A program made the translations under genes and the position numbers. Below, piece by piece: positions 1 to 10,439 of a stretch of DNA of 64,000 nucleotides. Below the pieces are notes generated by a model. The model had not been told where the DNA came from, searched no databases, and saw nothing but the letters and a program-made list of their open reading frames with translations. The DNA comes from Arsenophonus sp046530735 (GTDB lineage Bacteria > Pseudomonadota > Gammaproteobacteria > Enterobacterales > Enterobacteriaceae), in NCBI GenBank assembly GCA_046530735.1, contig JBHEQV010000004.1, positions 1 through 64,000 on the forward strand, read 5' to 3'. Each line of letters starts with the position of its first letter. Position 1 is the first letter of the stretch.

Positions 1-668
1 ATCAGCTTTCCTAACAGAATGACATATTCCTTCAGTCAAGAAATAAAGGTAAGTGTATTGCTTGAATTACACAGGTACCATTTCATGTACTCTTGAATCG
101 ATTACTGTTTCAGTCTGCTGATGGTACTGGTAAAAAGATCATGTACTTTTTATTGATAAACGCCCACAGAGGTTAATGAAAATAACTAGTAGGTAATACC
201 TCCTTCTTTGCGGATACAGGGCATTTTAACAACTCTTCGCCATTTTTAATGCTTCAGATAAAGCATAAGCAATGAGCTGTTTAAGTATATTTTATTGCCG
301 ATATGATCCACTCTAATCTTAGAATTTTAATCTCAACATCCTAATATAACAGTCTTGTGTACTTCGATGCGGCGAATAACCGTTACGGATAACAACATGA
401 GACCTAGTTGATAAGGCAGAGTTAAGTATGTTGTTGTAGTATGTATATATCTTCGAGCTCCGACTTAACAACGAGGATATCAGTTCCCATCAATATTACG
501 GATGAATTCATGAAATCGATTAAAGGTAATATCTGGTTTCACAGATATCTGTACTGTAAACCTTTTATGGCATATTACCTCATTTTTTATTAAAATCATT
601 CAACAAATTAATCAATAGGATATGCTATCATTTCCGAAATCACATGTACACTAGAGATAAGTATAACT
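1..668 (-). mobile_element. IS256-family remnant 1, partial, runs off the left edge
   Basis: This is the 5' part of a dead IS256-family (mutator-type) transposase gene on the minus strand. It ends near 668 at a degraded left terminal repeat (CACTAGAGATAAGTATAACT, compare CACCAGAAATAAGCATAACT in better copies). The strand was set by aligning landmark stretches with the other copies in this window, for example the reverse complements of the N-terminal region (about 400-520) and of the non-coding leader (about 530-650). No frame stays open. The rest of the element lies outside the window. Confidence 0.8.
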
Positions 669-729
669 CATATTCTATGACGAAAATGCTACTATTAAAT
701 GGCGGATTGAGATGAATAATTCATGCTAT

Positions 730-1725
730 TTATTTAGTAATATGCGTAATTAAATCTAAAACTTTATTTGAATAACCAGTTTCATTATCGTACCAAGCTA
801 CTAATTTTATAAAATTATCGTTTAAGGCGATACCTGCTTTTGCATCAAAAATTGATGTTAATTTATCGCCATTAAAGTCAGTAGAAACAACGTCATCTTC
901 AGTATAACCAAGAATGCCTTTTAATTCAGCATTTGCTGCCTGTTGGATAGTCTGACAAATTTCTTTATAAGTAGCAGGTTTATTTAAACGAACGGTAAGG
1001 TCAACAACTGAAACATTCGGTGTTGGAACACGGAAAGCCATACCTGTTAATTTTCCGTTTAGTTCAGGAATTACTTTACCAATAGCTTTGGCGGCACCGG
1101 TTGATGAAGGAATAATGTTTTGTGAAGCACCACGTCCACTACGCCAGTCTTTAGCTGAAACTCCGTCAATGGTTTTTTGCGTTGCAGTCGTTGCGTGAAC
1201 AGTGGTCATTAGACCTTCAATGATACCAAACTTATCATTGATAACTTTCGCTAAGGGGGCTAAGCAGTTAGCAGTACAAGAGGTATTAGAAAGAATATCC
1301 TGACCACTATAAGTATTATGATTAACGCCCATTATAAACATCGGGGTATCATCTTTAGATGGTCCAGTTAAAACAACTTTTTTAGCTCCGGCTGAAATAT
1401 GTTTGCGTGCCGTTTTATCAGTTAAAAAAATACCTGTCGCTTCTGTAACAACATCGACACCAGCTTCATTCCATTTTAAGTTAGCAGGATCTTTTTCTGC
1501 CGTGCAGAGAATAGTTTTCCCATTAACTACTAGGTGACCATCATTAACTTCGATAGTACCGTTAAAACGGCCATGGGTTGAGTCATATTTCAGCATATAG
1601 GCCATATAATTGGCATCTAATAAATCATTGATTGCCACGATTTCAATATTTTTGCGTTCCTGTGCAGCACGAAAAACAACACGACCAATACGACCGAAAC
1701 CATTAATACCTACTTTGATAGTCAT
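730..1725 (-). CDS. gapA: Glyceraldehyde-3-phosphate dehydrogenase A
   Basis: Cytoplasmic NAD-dependent glycolytic enzyme that oxidises glyceraldehyde-3-phosphate to 1,3-bisphosphoglycerate. The protein has 331 residues, the same length as E. coli GapA. It opens with the Rossmann motif GINGFGRIGR at residues 7-16 and carries the catalytic motif SNTSCTANC with the active cysteine at residue 150. A purine-rich stretch (GGTGGA) lies about 7 bases before the ATG and supports the start. In E. coli, gapA is divergent from msrB-yeaC. Here the same partners survive only as pseudogenes at 4.3-4.95 kb, pushed away by inserted elements. Codon use is AT-rich like the other retained genes, and no lesion is visible. 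Confidence 0.98.
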   Translation of the reverse strand: MTIKVGINGFGRIGRVVFRAAQERKNIEIVAINDLLDANYMAYMLKYDSTHGRFNGTIEVNDGHLVVNGKTILCTAEKDPANLKWNEAGVDVVTEATGIFLTDKTARKHISAGAKKVVLTGPSKDDTPMFIMGVNHNTYSGQDILSNTSCTANCLAPLAKVINDKFGIIEGLMTTVHATTATQKTIDGVSAKDWRSGRGASQNIIPSSTGAAKAIGKVIPELNGKLTGMAFRVPTPNVSVVDLTVRLNKPATYKEICQTIQQAANAELKGILGYTEDDVVSTDFNGDKLTSIFDAKAGIALNDNFIKLVAWYDNETGYSNKVLDLITHITK

Positions 1726-2170
1726 AGTATTCCACCAACTATATTTAATTTAAAAAATTTAAATTAAAAGAATTAAATATTTTTTACAAAAAACCTTGCT
1801 ATTCGTCAAGTAGAATTATTTTAATTATAAGAAAAATTGACATTTAAAGTATATTTTTTATGTTAGTATAATTGAAGTAAGCTTAAGATCAATCTTTTAA
1901 TTTACTATCATCAGTTTTGAAATAGAAATTTAAAGTGAATATTGATAATAAATGTGAATTATAGGCTATGTTAGCAAAAAATGATTGGTAGAAATCTTTT
2001 ATACTGTATAAAGGATTTTCGCTACATGAGCTTGCTATAAAACAAATAGTCATACAGATTTAAGGAGGCTCTTTCTTAATCCATGTTAACATAAAACTAC
2101 ATTTTATTAGTTATGTTGGTGACAATTTGTTGAATGATGTTAATTAATGCATTATCGTTGCAAAATATTC
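1726..2170. other. Intergenic, no gene recognised
   Basis: AT-rich sequence upstream of gapA. It should contain the gapA promoter, but I cannot place -35 and -10 boxes with confidence in such AT-rich DNA. I see no coding remnant, RNA gene or strong hairpin. In relatives msrB would start here on the plus strand; its surviving part is about 2.1 kb away, beyond the inserted elements. Confidence 0.4.
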
Positions 2171-3560
2171 GAAATTATTAGAAAATATCTGGGTATATGT
2201 TGATCAGGATACGTTTACTCTGACACTTTATAAATTTCCCCCACCCTTAAATTGAACTTTATTTACCATCAGGGTTAAAAACTTAAATCTTTTTAACCTC
2301 GGTTCCAGCTTTTATTAGTAGACGGGAGAGCAGATTAGATACCATTGAAAGGATTGTTTTTTCTAATCACAGTGCTTTACGCGTCAGCTTTATATCCTCA
2401 CTATCACAAAACCAGACTTAATCAGATTCGTCGTTCTTATGATGCCCAGTGCACTAACGGGAAGGCATAGAAGTACTAGTCATTCTTCTCGATCTTTCTC
2501 CACTTTCCTTATTTTTTCAGGAAACTCGCTTTAAACCATTCTCAACAAAATATCAATGGCTTTATTAGCGACATCACAGCTTTTTCCTATCTAAAACTCC
2601 AGCTGCTTATTCTTACTTCGATTACATCCCTTTGGGCAGTTAACCTATAACATTAGCTATTTTATATACCAAAACACAGTATTACTTCTACGTATTCCCT
2701 GAAGCATTTTTATAATTGTATTCAAAACTAATGACGCTGTCTCCCGTAGCAAATCTGAAAATACGGTTAAGTCATATCACTCGCAGGCAATTAAGAAGTT
2801 TAGCCCAGTTTGCTTCTGACTCTCGATAACCCATTTTCAACTCTAACCAATTTCCTTACCATCCATACAGCATTGCCTAATAATGAGCAGAAAGCAAAAG
2901 CAATCAGGTTGTTTGACAGACAACATAGTTATCGACTAAGAAATAAATATAGGCGTATCGCTTAAATCATGCAGATACCCATTGCCATTACTCTTTAAAC
3001 TATTGCTGTTTCAGAATTCTGATAGGAGACACCTCCAGAGAGGCCAATATGCTTTTATTAAAAATCGCTCCCAGAGATTAGTGAAAATTACGGGTGAATA
3101 TTCATAAAACAGCGATGGTAGCAACTCTTCGCCATTTTGTACGTTTCAGATAAGGCGACAGAAACTGCTAGCTATTGTACCATTATTCCGTTGGCACTGT
3201 AATCTCCTGACATTGGCACTTTAATCTAAACATCGCTAATACCCGTCTGCATGATTTGCTGTGCCAAGTAACCGTTACAGTTAACGGCATAACCCTCGTC
3301 GACAAAAGTATAGTTCAAGCACGTTATCGCAGCATGGATTCAAGTACAGCCCTCAACAGCGGTGTCTATCACTTTCCTCTGGTAGCATTACTGATAAGTT
3401 CATATAATGGATCACAGATAATATCTAATTTTTCTGATAGCTGTAGAATAGATTTTCATGACATATCATCTCTCTGTTATTGAAATAATTCATGAAATTA
3501 ATCAGGATGAAGATCCATACCATCATCTCCGAAACACCATATACCAGAATAAGCATAACT
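2171..3560 (-). mobile_element. IS256-family remnant 2, near full length
   Basis: Near full-length dead element on the minus strand, about 1.39 kb. The right end near 2171-2200 reads, on the reverse strand, as a degraded ACACCAGATTT-type terminus. The left end (ATATACCAGAATAAGCATAACT on the plus strand) lies at about 3539-3560. Translation on the minus strand is broken by many stops and indels. The element sits between gapA and the msrB remnant, two genes that are adjacent in E. coli, so it is an insertion into an ancestral gene pair. Confidence 0.85.
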
Positions 3561-3565
3561 TAATT

Positions 3566-4255
3566 TCTAATTATAGGAAAAAATTAATAATCTTACTATA
3601 ACTCTTCTGGCGAAACTACATCCAAGGATAAATTCGTTAGTTATCTGCGATATATGTTGAATATCTTAACTTTACGAGAGTCAGCAAAACAAACAAACAT
3701 TGATTTAAAACAGTGTTTAGAGTGTGTTACTGCTTTCTTGTTTTAGTAGGTGGATAGGCAACATAAATGGACTAAGTAGTATTATTGAAGTCGAAGAAAT
3801 ATTTTTCCTGAATTCTTTAATATAGAAGCGTTTTATTTCACATTAGGAAAGCTAGAAACGCGTGAGAAGAAAAGTAAAATAAAAGAGCAAATTGCGGTTT
3901 TTAATCGCTAGAGATTAAAAGGGTTATGTAAGCAATAAGATTTTTAAAAAAATTTAATGCGAATATGTTAGCCGTTTTTTTTTGAGTAGACCTTTAATGA
4001 AAGCGCATCATTTGCTTGAATGAAGGTAAATAGTATAAATCTTTGCCAGCAAAGATGAAATTAGTCATCATCACCTAAATAAGGTTGGATAATCAGAGAG
4101 TTATTGGTGGAAATTTCACATTCAAAATGTGAGCAGTTATATCAGTCTATTAAAAAATGTCTGAGTAGATCCCATCCTATAGTCGTTTTATTTACTGAAT
4201 TATCTGGTATGGAGTAAACTGTTTTAAACCAAAATAATTGAAATATAAACCACAC
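3566..4255 (+). mobile_element. IS1595-family transposase remnant, 5'-truncated
   Basis: Frame-hopping translation of the plus strand gives pieces such as LTLRESAKQTN, IIEVEEIFFPEFF-like text, KEQIAVFNR, then RELLVEISHSKCEQLYQSIK. These match the order of an IS1595-type transposase: helix-turn-helix, DEV core, and the C-terminal HIQNVN..Y..RLKGW segment. It is clearly homologous to the fuller copy at 22935-23757. The zinc-finger N-terminus present in that copy is missing here, where the IS256 remnant ends at 3560. There is no open frame of useful length. Confidence 0.7.
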
Positions 4256-4284
4256 TTGTCTATAAATCTCTCTCTGAAAACAGC

Positions 4285-4630
4285 AACAACTCCTTTGTTA
4301 AAATAGCTAATTATTATACTCTTAATGAGAAGGTATTTATATTATCTCTATTGCTATTTACTACTTTTTTTGTATCGCAAATAAAATTTGACACTGGTTC
4401 TGAAGTTGGTTAATGGCTTACCAAGCAATTAATGATCAAGCAGTTAATTATATTGATAATTTTTTATAATTTTTTATGATTTTCCCCCATGATATACGGT
4501 AGATTGAAGTATGTTATTATCGTTGTAATGCGGATTTATGCCATGTTTTGTCGATGACCAACAACACCGATTGCTAACATTATTGTATTAATTATATAGC
4601 ATTAAGTTTACTAATCAATAATTTGAAGAG
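4285..4630 (+). pseudogene. msrB: Methionine-R-sulfoxide reductase remnant
   Basis: Frame-hopping translation recovers IKFDTGSE, YQAINDQAVNYIDN, IEVCYYRCNADLCHVLS and HYCINYIALS. In E. coli MsrB the corresponding stretches are TKYDSGCGW, YEPVSEESIRYIKD, IEIRCGNCDAHLGHVFP and RYCVNSASL, in the same order. At least three frame changes and several stops are needed, so the gene is dead. The zinc-binding CNAD cysteine and the catalytic-site cysteine region (YCIN) can still be read. The N-terminal part is lost or unreadable next to the IS1595 remnant. MsrB repairs oxidised methionine in proteins. Position between gapA and yeaC matches E. coli gene order. Confidence 0.75.
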
Positions 4631-4701
4631 ATAACTGATGGTTAAATAAGGTTTATTAGATAAATAGAAATAAATTTAAAATAAAAAAGAAGAGGTGCAA
4701 T

Positions 4702-4950
4702 ATGGAGATTAATGATCTCATTCATTTAATGACAGTTGATATTTATTAACTAATTGTTGATTGCCGTTTAACTGAGTAGTGGCCTGATAGTGTTGTATTT
4801 ACGTTAAGGTCTGAAAAAAGAAAATAGTCTGTAAGCTATTAGTCTTTAGTAGCTACACCTAATAATAATGCGCAAAATATTACGGTGGACACCGGATGTC
4901 AATATCATTGATAAATGAAATGATAAGATAAAGAGGTTGCTTAATAGTCA
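4702..4950 (+). pseudogene. yeaC: YeaC-like (DUF1315) remnant
   Basis: Begins with an ATG behind an AGAGGTG ribosome-binding site and reads MEINDLIHLMTVDIY. After a frame change come LIVDCRLTE and WPDSVVFTLRSEKR, then NAQNITVDTG. E. coli YeaC reads MNLDNLVQQMTPEIY, then ELGKWPDGVALTAEQKE, then DAQHMTIDTNG. At least two frameshifts and internal stops are visible. YeaC is a small protein of unknown function. It lies between the msrB remnant and pncA, as the E. coli order predicts. Confidence 0.75.
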
Positions 4951-4998
4951 ACAGGACTAATCGAAATTTATTTGATGCTAATAATGGATTAGCTGTCC

Positions 4999-5664
4999 CT
5001 ACCTAAGGACGTGAGTATAGTTAATAGATTGAGTGAGTAAATCAGAAGATGTTATTAATTTAGCGCCAGCTAATACCATTTCTTGTAATGCATTATAGCT
5101 ATCTTTTGGATTAAGATTAACTCCCCTGCAACCATCTTGGATAACTGTTACTTGATAACCTAGTTTCATAGCGTCAAGGACGGTAAATTTTACGCAGTAA
5201 TCTGTTGCTAATCCCATAATATATAAATGTTTGATTTGGTTTTTTGTTAGCCAATCATCTAGATGGGTTTTATGATGATAATTATTATCAAAAAAAGCAC
5301 TATAACTATCGATTGTAGAATCGAGTCCCTTTTGAAAAATTGACTTGATAGCTGATTGATTAAGGTATGGATGAAATTGTGCTCCTTTTTTATGTTGCAC
5401 ACAATGAACTGGCCACCAAATTTGGCGTAGTCCATTAAGCTTACCTTCCGTTCCTACCTGAGTTCCTGAGTTGACAGCAAAACTTAAATGATCAGCAGGA
5501 TGCCAGTCCTGACTGGCAATAATTATAATATTTTGTTGCTGACAAAAGCTGATAACAGTATTAGCTATAGTAATAATACTTTCACTATCTAAGATTTCTA
5601 GGGCACCCCCATTACAAAAGTCATTTTGTAGGTCGACCAATAATAATGCACTATAAATAATCAT
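4999..5664 (-). CDS. pncA: Nicotinamidase
   Basis: Cytoplasmic isochorismatase-fold hydrolase that converts nicotinamide to nicotinate for NAD salvage, feeding the same pool that the nadE product at 33.6-35.2 kb completes. The ATG at 5664 was chosen because AAGGA lies 4 bases upstream and LLLVDLQNDF then falls at the family's N-terminus; an in-frame GTG at 5685 would add seven residues. From the ATG the protein has 221 residues. The catalytic triad is visible as Asp11 (VDLQNDF), Lys112 (FQKG) and Cys157 (TDYCVKF), with metal ligands in SQDWHPADH. In E. coli ansA precedes pncA; no ansA trace is seen upstream here. Confidence 0.95.
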   Translation of the reverse strand: MIIYSALLLVDLQNDFCNGGALEILDSESIITIANTVISFCQQQNIIIIASQDWHPADHLSFAVNSGTQVGTEGKLNGLRQIWWPVHCVQHKKGAQFHPYLNQSAIKSIFQKGLDSTIDSYSAFFDNNYHHKTHLDDWLTKNQIKHLYIMGLATDYCVKFTVLDAMKLGYQVTVIQDGCRGVNLNPKDSYNALQEMVLAGAKLITSSDLLTQSINYTHVLR

Positions 5665-6053
5665 GTTATCCTTAACAATTATCACTATAAATTAATTTAC
5701 TACGCAAATTTGCATCAGTATTATACGAATATCATTTAAAGATAAAGATTGACTGAATAAATATAATAAAATTTTATAAGTATTGCCTTAAAAATTATAT
5801 CGTTATTATTACTAATAACACTAACATTGATTAATACTTACTATCCCAGAATTAAATACTCATTAATATTAATTTGCAAAAGATAGGTATTGTTATTAGA
5901 TTAATAATGATAACATCGAGTTTATAGTATTTCAAGTTAGTTTAACAAACTTAGCTTGTGAAAGGCGCATTTACCTGACACCGTAAAATCGAAGAATAAG
6001 TGCTTTGGTAGGTTTTGTATTAAAATGCTTTAATACTTTATGCTGTGATCCAA
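5665..6053. other. Intergenic, no gene recognised
   Basis: About 390 bases of very AT-rich sequence between pncA and an IS256 remnant. In E. coli ansA would lie here on the minus strand, but I can read no asparaginase motif. Nothing else was recognised. Confidence 0.35.
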
Positions 6054-7326
6054 GAATTATGCTTATTTCTGGTGTATGATGTTTTGAATATACTGTCGTA
6101 TCCTGCTGATTAATTTCGTGGATGATTTTAACAACAATAGAGATTATATACCATAAAAAGTCTACCATATAAATATCTGTAAAACCAGATATTACCTTTG
6201 ATTCTTACATGAACTTGTCCGTAACAGTTATTTGCTATAGCGAATCATACAGACTAATATTGGGGATGTTGAGATTAAATCTACTAAGATCGTAAGATCG
6301 GAGTAGCAATAGAATAGATTTAAGAGCTCATTGCTATGCCTTACCTGAAGTGTACAGAATCAACTAATATGTTGCTACCCATGCCCATTTTACCCTGTAG
6401 AAATATTTCCACTGGTGATTTTCACCAAACTCTTAGCCCTTCTCCTTAAAAAGGAGAAGGGTCTCTCTGCAGAAAACCTCATCATTAAACTGAAACACTG
6501 AGATGCCTTAAAGAACATAAGCATTGATAGCTGCGTGATTTAGCGATACTTACTACATTTATTACTTGGTCGATGACATAACTGTCCTGTCAGGTAAGTT
6601 GATCACCTTTACCTTCTGGTCAAAGGTCGGTATCACTACGCACGGAGGTAAGGAGTTAACTGCAGTTGAAAATACTTATCAAAAGTCAGAAGCAAACTGG
6701 GCCTAATTTTTCAATGGATGATGAACACTGGGCTTAACCGTATCTTCCATGCTTGCTACGGAAATCTATGTCTTTAGTTTTTAATGCAGTGGTAAAGATA
6801 TTCCAGGACATATAGCACAAATCCTATTGTGTATAGGAATAGCTAATGTTTTATCTTAATTTTCTCAAAGGCATGTAACTAAAAGTTAAAGTTGAGATAC
6901 GGAGAGGCATGGCTAGCATAGAACCGTGATGTTGCTAATAAAATTCTTGATACTTTATTAGCAAAGTTATCAGCAAAGTATCCTGCAGCGATGAAGAAGC
7001 TTAATAAATAAGAAGAATAACGCTGGATTCCATGACTTCCCGTCAGCGCACTGTGGCATCAAGTAGACTACAATCTGATTAAATTGCTTGTTTGTAACAA
7101 GTGATCTATTAAGCCGACATATGGAAGCGCTGTGTTTTGAGAAAACAATCCTTTGTATTTAATTTGCTCCCATCTATTCAGAAAAGCTAGAACTGGATAA
7201 AATGGAGTTAATCTTATTTTTACTTTGGTGGTAAATGATGTTCAATTTAAAAATAAAGAACAGATTTACAAAGTATCAGAGTAGAACGTAGCATAATCGT
7301 TATGTGCTAAATTTGCTAATAATTCA
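6054..7326 (+). mobile_element. IS256-family remnant 3, internally deleted
   Basis: Plus-strand dead element bounded by a left terminus near 6054 (ATTATGCTTATTTCTGGTGT) and a right terminus near 7326 (TGCTAAATTTGCTAATAATT). Compared with the copy at 10893, about 125 bases are missing near 6225: the text jumps from TGAACTTGTCCGTAACAG to TTATTTGCTATAGCGAA, removing the stretch that encodes early N-terminal residues. The lost stretch is flanked by similar CGTAA.GGTT words, which suggests a short-repeat deletion. It contains a perfect hairpin, described under findings. It separates the pncA and csrA-alaS islands. Confidence 0.85.
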
Positions 7327-7409
7327 TAATAAACAGCGCTCATTATATAAAAATAATTAATATATCTTTTATAAGAATAAACGTCTTACTAAAGGTACCA
7401 ATTATTGAG

Positions 7410-7580
7410 CTAGCTTTTTTCAGCTAGAATCCGTTGATAAATTTCTTCACGGTGAACAGAAATTTCTTTGGGTGCATTAACCCCTATACGTACCTGGTTG
7501 CCTTTTACACCAAGTATCGTTACTGTTACCTCATCACCTATCATGAGCGTTTCACCAACTCGACGAGTTAGAATAAGCAT
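7410..7580 (-). CDS. csrA: Carbon storage regulator CsrA
   Basis: Small dimeric RNA-binding protein that binds GGA motifs in mRNA leaders and controls translation and stability of target messages. The minus-strand frame gives 56 residues beginning MLILTRRVGETLMIGDEV and ending EEIYQRILAEKS. It is nearly identical to E. coli CsrA except that the family's few C-terminal residues are absent. An AAGGAGC ribosome-binding site lies 6-7 bases before the ATG. The RNA-binding residues of strand 1 (LTRR) and the VHREEI segment are intact. It lies about 220 bases downstream of alaS on the same strand, as in E. coli. The serV tRNA cluster that follows csrA in E. coli is absent; an IS256 remnant is there instead. 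Confidence 0.97.
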   Translation of the reverse strand: MLILTRRVGETLMIGDEVTVTILGVKGNQVRIGVNAPKEISVHREEIYQRILAEKS

Positions 7581-7802
7581 TCTTTGCTCCTTAAAAATTT
7601 AAAAGAGTCAGGTCTCTAGGTTTTCCCGCTATTTATCCCATCGCACATCGTGAAAACGTAAAACAATGATATTCACCTAAAGTATTTAATATAAAGAATC
7701 ATCATATTAATATTGTATATAAAAATATAATTTTATACTTAATTTATTTAAAAATAATTTATTAAGGGTTGCTAATTAAGTTAGCAATATCTCATGGTTA
7801 AT

Positions 7803-10439
7803 TTAAGTCAAGCGCGAATTAACCCACCCTTCAACTGAAGATAATGCAGTAGGAAGTGCTGTTATATTAGAGCCACCTGCTTGAGCCATGTCATGACGAC
7901 CACCTCCTTTCCCACCTACTTTTTGCGCAATAAATGAAATTAAATCATCAGCCTTTATTTTAGTGGTTAAATCATTGGTTACACCAACAGTTAGATTAAC
8001 TCTATCATTACTTATAGTAGAAAGCACAATAATTGCTGATTTTAATTGATTTTTTAAGTTATCAACAATAATACGTAGTTGTTTAGGTTCAGTGTTATTT
8101 AACTGAGTAACTAACAGATTAATTCCATTAATTTTTTTAACTTGTTTACTTAAAGAAATGCTTTCTTGGACAGCTTGTTCTCTTTTCAATTGATTTAACG
8201 ATCTTTCTAATAGCTTAACTTTATCTAAAGTCGATTTAATTTTTTTTATTAGATTATTAATATTACCTTTCATTAATTGGCTAATTTCTGCCAATAAATG
8301 AGATTGCTGATGAAGGTCATCTATAGCAACTTGCCCTGTTATTGCTTCGATCCGTCTAATTCCAGCTGCTGTACCTGATTCACTCCTAATACGAAATAAC
8401 CCTATATCGCCAGTCCAATTGGCATGAGTACCTCCACACAACTCAATAGAAAAATCACCAATGCTAAGAACGCGTACCTGTGCATCATATTTTTCATTAA
8501 AAAGCATCAGCGCACCTTTTTCTTTGGCTGTTTCTAAATCCATTAATGTTGTTATAATATGGTCATTTTTACGAATTTGATAATTTACGATATCTTCAAT
8601 TTTCTGTATTTGTATGGACATCATTGGAGCAAAATGAGAAAAATCAAATCGTAAATATTTCTCATTTACTAAAGAGCCTTTTTGGATTATATGATTTCCC
8701 AATACGTCATGCAAAGCCGCATGCAACAAATGGGTAGCAGAGTGATTGAGACTAATAGCGTTACGACGTTCAATATTAATTCTTGCATCAATTGAATCAT
8801 TTAAAGTTATTGATCCACTTATTACCTTACCAATATGCCCAATTGCTTGGGTATATTTTTGTGTGTCAGAGACAGCAAATTGACAAGATCCATTACTAAG
8901 TATACCGCTATCACCAACTTGACCACCTGATTCAGGATAAAAAGAAGTTTTATTAAGAATAATAATCCCTTCCTCACCTTGCTTTAATACATTAATAGAC
9001 TTGCTATGCTGAAAAATAGCTGTTACTGTAGCTTTTTGGTTGTTATTTTTATAACCTGAAAAATCACTATGCCTATCTACTTTAATGACATCATTATAAT
9101 TAGTTGCAAATCTACTAAACTTTCGAGCTTGATATTTTTGCTGATCCATCTCAATATTAAAACCTAATTCATCGACTTTAATATCACGTTCACGACAAAT
9201 ATCAGCGGTTAAATCAAATGGGAAACCATATGTATCATAGAGATGAAATGCGATTTCACCAGCTAAAGTGTCTCCTTGTAATTGAGTTAATTCATTATCT
9301 AATAGATGCAGTCCACGCGCTAAAGTACGAACAAACTGTTCCTCTTCATTCTTTAATATTTTTTCAATCGTTGCTTGTTGAGATTTTAGCTTATCAGCTA
9401 CATTACCCATTATTTGAATCAATGGTGCAATTAATTTATAGAAAAATGTCTCTTTTGCTCCTAGCATATTTCCATGACGAATCGCTCGCCGGATAATACG
9501 ACGCAATACGTAACCACGTCCTTCGTTAGCAGGAAATACACCATCAGCAATAAGAAAAGCACTTGATCGAATATGATCAGCGATTACGCATAATGATTTA
9601 TTATTCAAATCTGATAAAGTGATCACTTTAGTAATAGCAGAAATTAATTGACGAAATAAATCAATCTCATAATTTGAATTAACATGCTGTAATACAGCGG
9701 CAATACGTTCAAGTCCCATACCTGTATCAACAGAAGGCTTTGGAAGTTTTTTTATGCTGTTATCAGACTGACGGTTAAATTGTATGAAAACAATATTCCA
9801 GATTTCAATATAACGATCACCACTTGTCTCTTCAAGAGACCCTGGTGGTTCGCCAAAAATATGTTCACCATGATCATAAAAAATTTCTGTAGAAGGACCG
9901 CAAGGACCAGTATTCCCCATTTGCCAAAAGTTGTCAGAAGCATAAGGAGCTCCATTATTATCACCTATCCGAATAATACGCTCAGTTGGAATGCCAATTT
10001 CTTGCTGCCAAATATTGTAAGTTTCTTCATCAGTGTGATAAACAGTGATCCAAAGACGTTCTTTTGGCAAATTAAACCACTGATTACTTGTTAGTAGTTC
10101 CCAGGCATATTTGATTGCACCCTGCTTAAAATAGTCACCAAAGCTGAAGTTGCCTAACATTTCAAAAAAAGTATGATGACGAGCGGTATAGCCAATATTT
10201 TCTAAATCGTTATGTTTGCCTCCAGCTCGAATGCAACGTTGCACAGTTGTTGCTCGAGAATAAACTCTTTTATCCAATCCCAAAAATATATCTTTAAATT
10301 GATTCATTCCTGCATTAGTAAACAATAAGGTCGGGTCATTATTTGGTACTAATGAACTGCTAGATACAATTTCATGCTCTTTAGCATGAAAAAAGTCGAG
10401 AAACGTTTGACGGATCTCAGCGATGCTTTTAGTACTCAT
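7803..10439 (-). CDS. alaS: Alanyl-tRNA synthetase
   Basis: Class II aminoacyl-tRNA synthetase that charges tRNA-Ala. The protein has 878 residues (E. coli 876). The N-terminal catalytic domain begins STKSIAEIRQTFLDFF and contains FTNAGMNQFKD and GRGYVLRRIIRRA. The editing domain holds the zinc-type ligands: HSATH at residues 566-570 and CGGTH at 668-672. The C-terminal region ends with the glycine-rich KVGGKGGGRHDMAQAGG of the DHHA1 domain. An AGGAT ribosome-binding site precedes the ATG. In E. coli recX lies upstream; no trace of recX or recA is visible before this gene. No lesion is visible. Confidence 0.98.
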   Translation of the reverse strand: MSTKSIAEIRQTFLDFFHAKEHEIVSSSSLVPNNDPTLLFTNAGMNQFKDIFLGLDKRVYSRATTVQRCIRAGGKHNDLENIGYTARHHTFFEMLGNFSFGDYFKQGAIKYAWELLTSNQWFNLPKERLWITVYHTDEETYNIWQQEIGIPTERIIRIGDNNGAPYASDNFWQMGNTGPCGPSTEIFYDHGEHIFGEPPGSLEETSGDRYIEIWNIVFIQFNRQSDNSIKKLPKPSVDTGMGLERIAAVLQHVNSNYEIDLFRQLISAITKVITLSDLNNKSLCVIADHIRSSAFLIADGVFPANEGRGYVLRRIIRRAIRHGNMLGAKETFFYKLIAPLIQIMGNVADKLKSQQATIEKILKNEEEQFVRTLARGLHLLDNELTQLQGDTLAGEIAFHLYDTYGFPFDLTADICRERDIKVDELGFNIEMDQQKYQARKFSRFATNYNDVIKVDRHSDFSGYKNNNQKATVTAIFQHSKSINVLKQGEEGIIILNKTSFYPESGGQVGDSGILSNGSCQFAVSDTQKYTQAIGHIGKVISGSITLNDSIDARINIERRNAISLNHSATHLLHAALHDVLGNHIIQKGSLVNEKYLRFDFSHFAPMMSIQIQKIEDIVNYQIRKNDHIITTLMDLETAKEKGALMLFNEKYDAQVRVLSIGDFSIELCGGTHANWTGDIGLFRIRSESGTAAGIRRIEAITGQVAIDDLHQQSHLLAEISQLMKGNINNLIKKIKSTLDKVKLLERSLNQLKREQAVQESISLSKQVKKINGINLLVTQLNNTEPKQLRIIVDNLKNQLKSAIIVLSTISNDRVNLTVGVTNDLTTKIKADDLISFIAQKVGGKGGGRHDMAQAGGSNITALPTALSSVEGWVNSRLT

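Noticed and set aside
3256..3483. 75-codon plus-strand open frame
   Set aside because: It is antisense to the N-terminal part of IS256 remnant 2 and has no ribosome-binding site or family match.
7327..7409. tRNA cluster expected after csrA
   Set aside because: The E. coli serV-arg tRNAs follow csrA, but no cloverleaf or T-arm sequence was seen here or elsewhere in the window.
9218..10094. Open frames of 70-104 codons antisense or alternate to alaS
   Set aside because: They overlap the intact alaS gene and have no family similarity.
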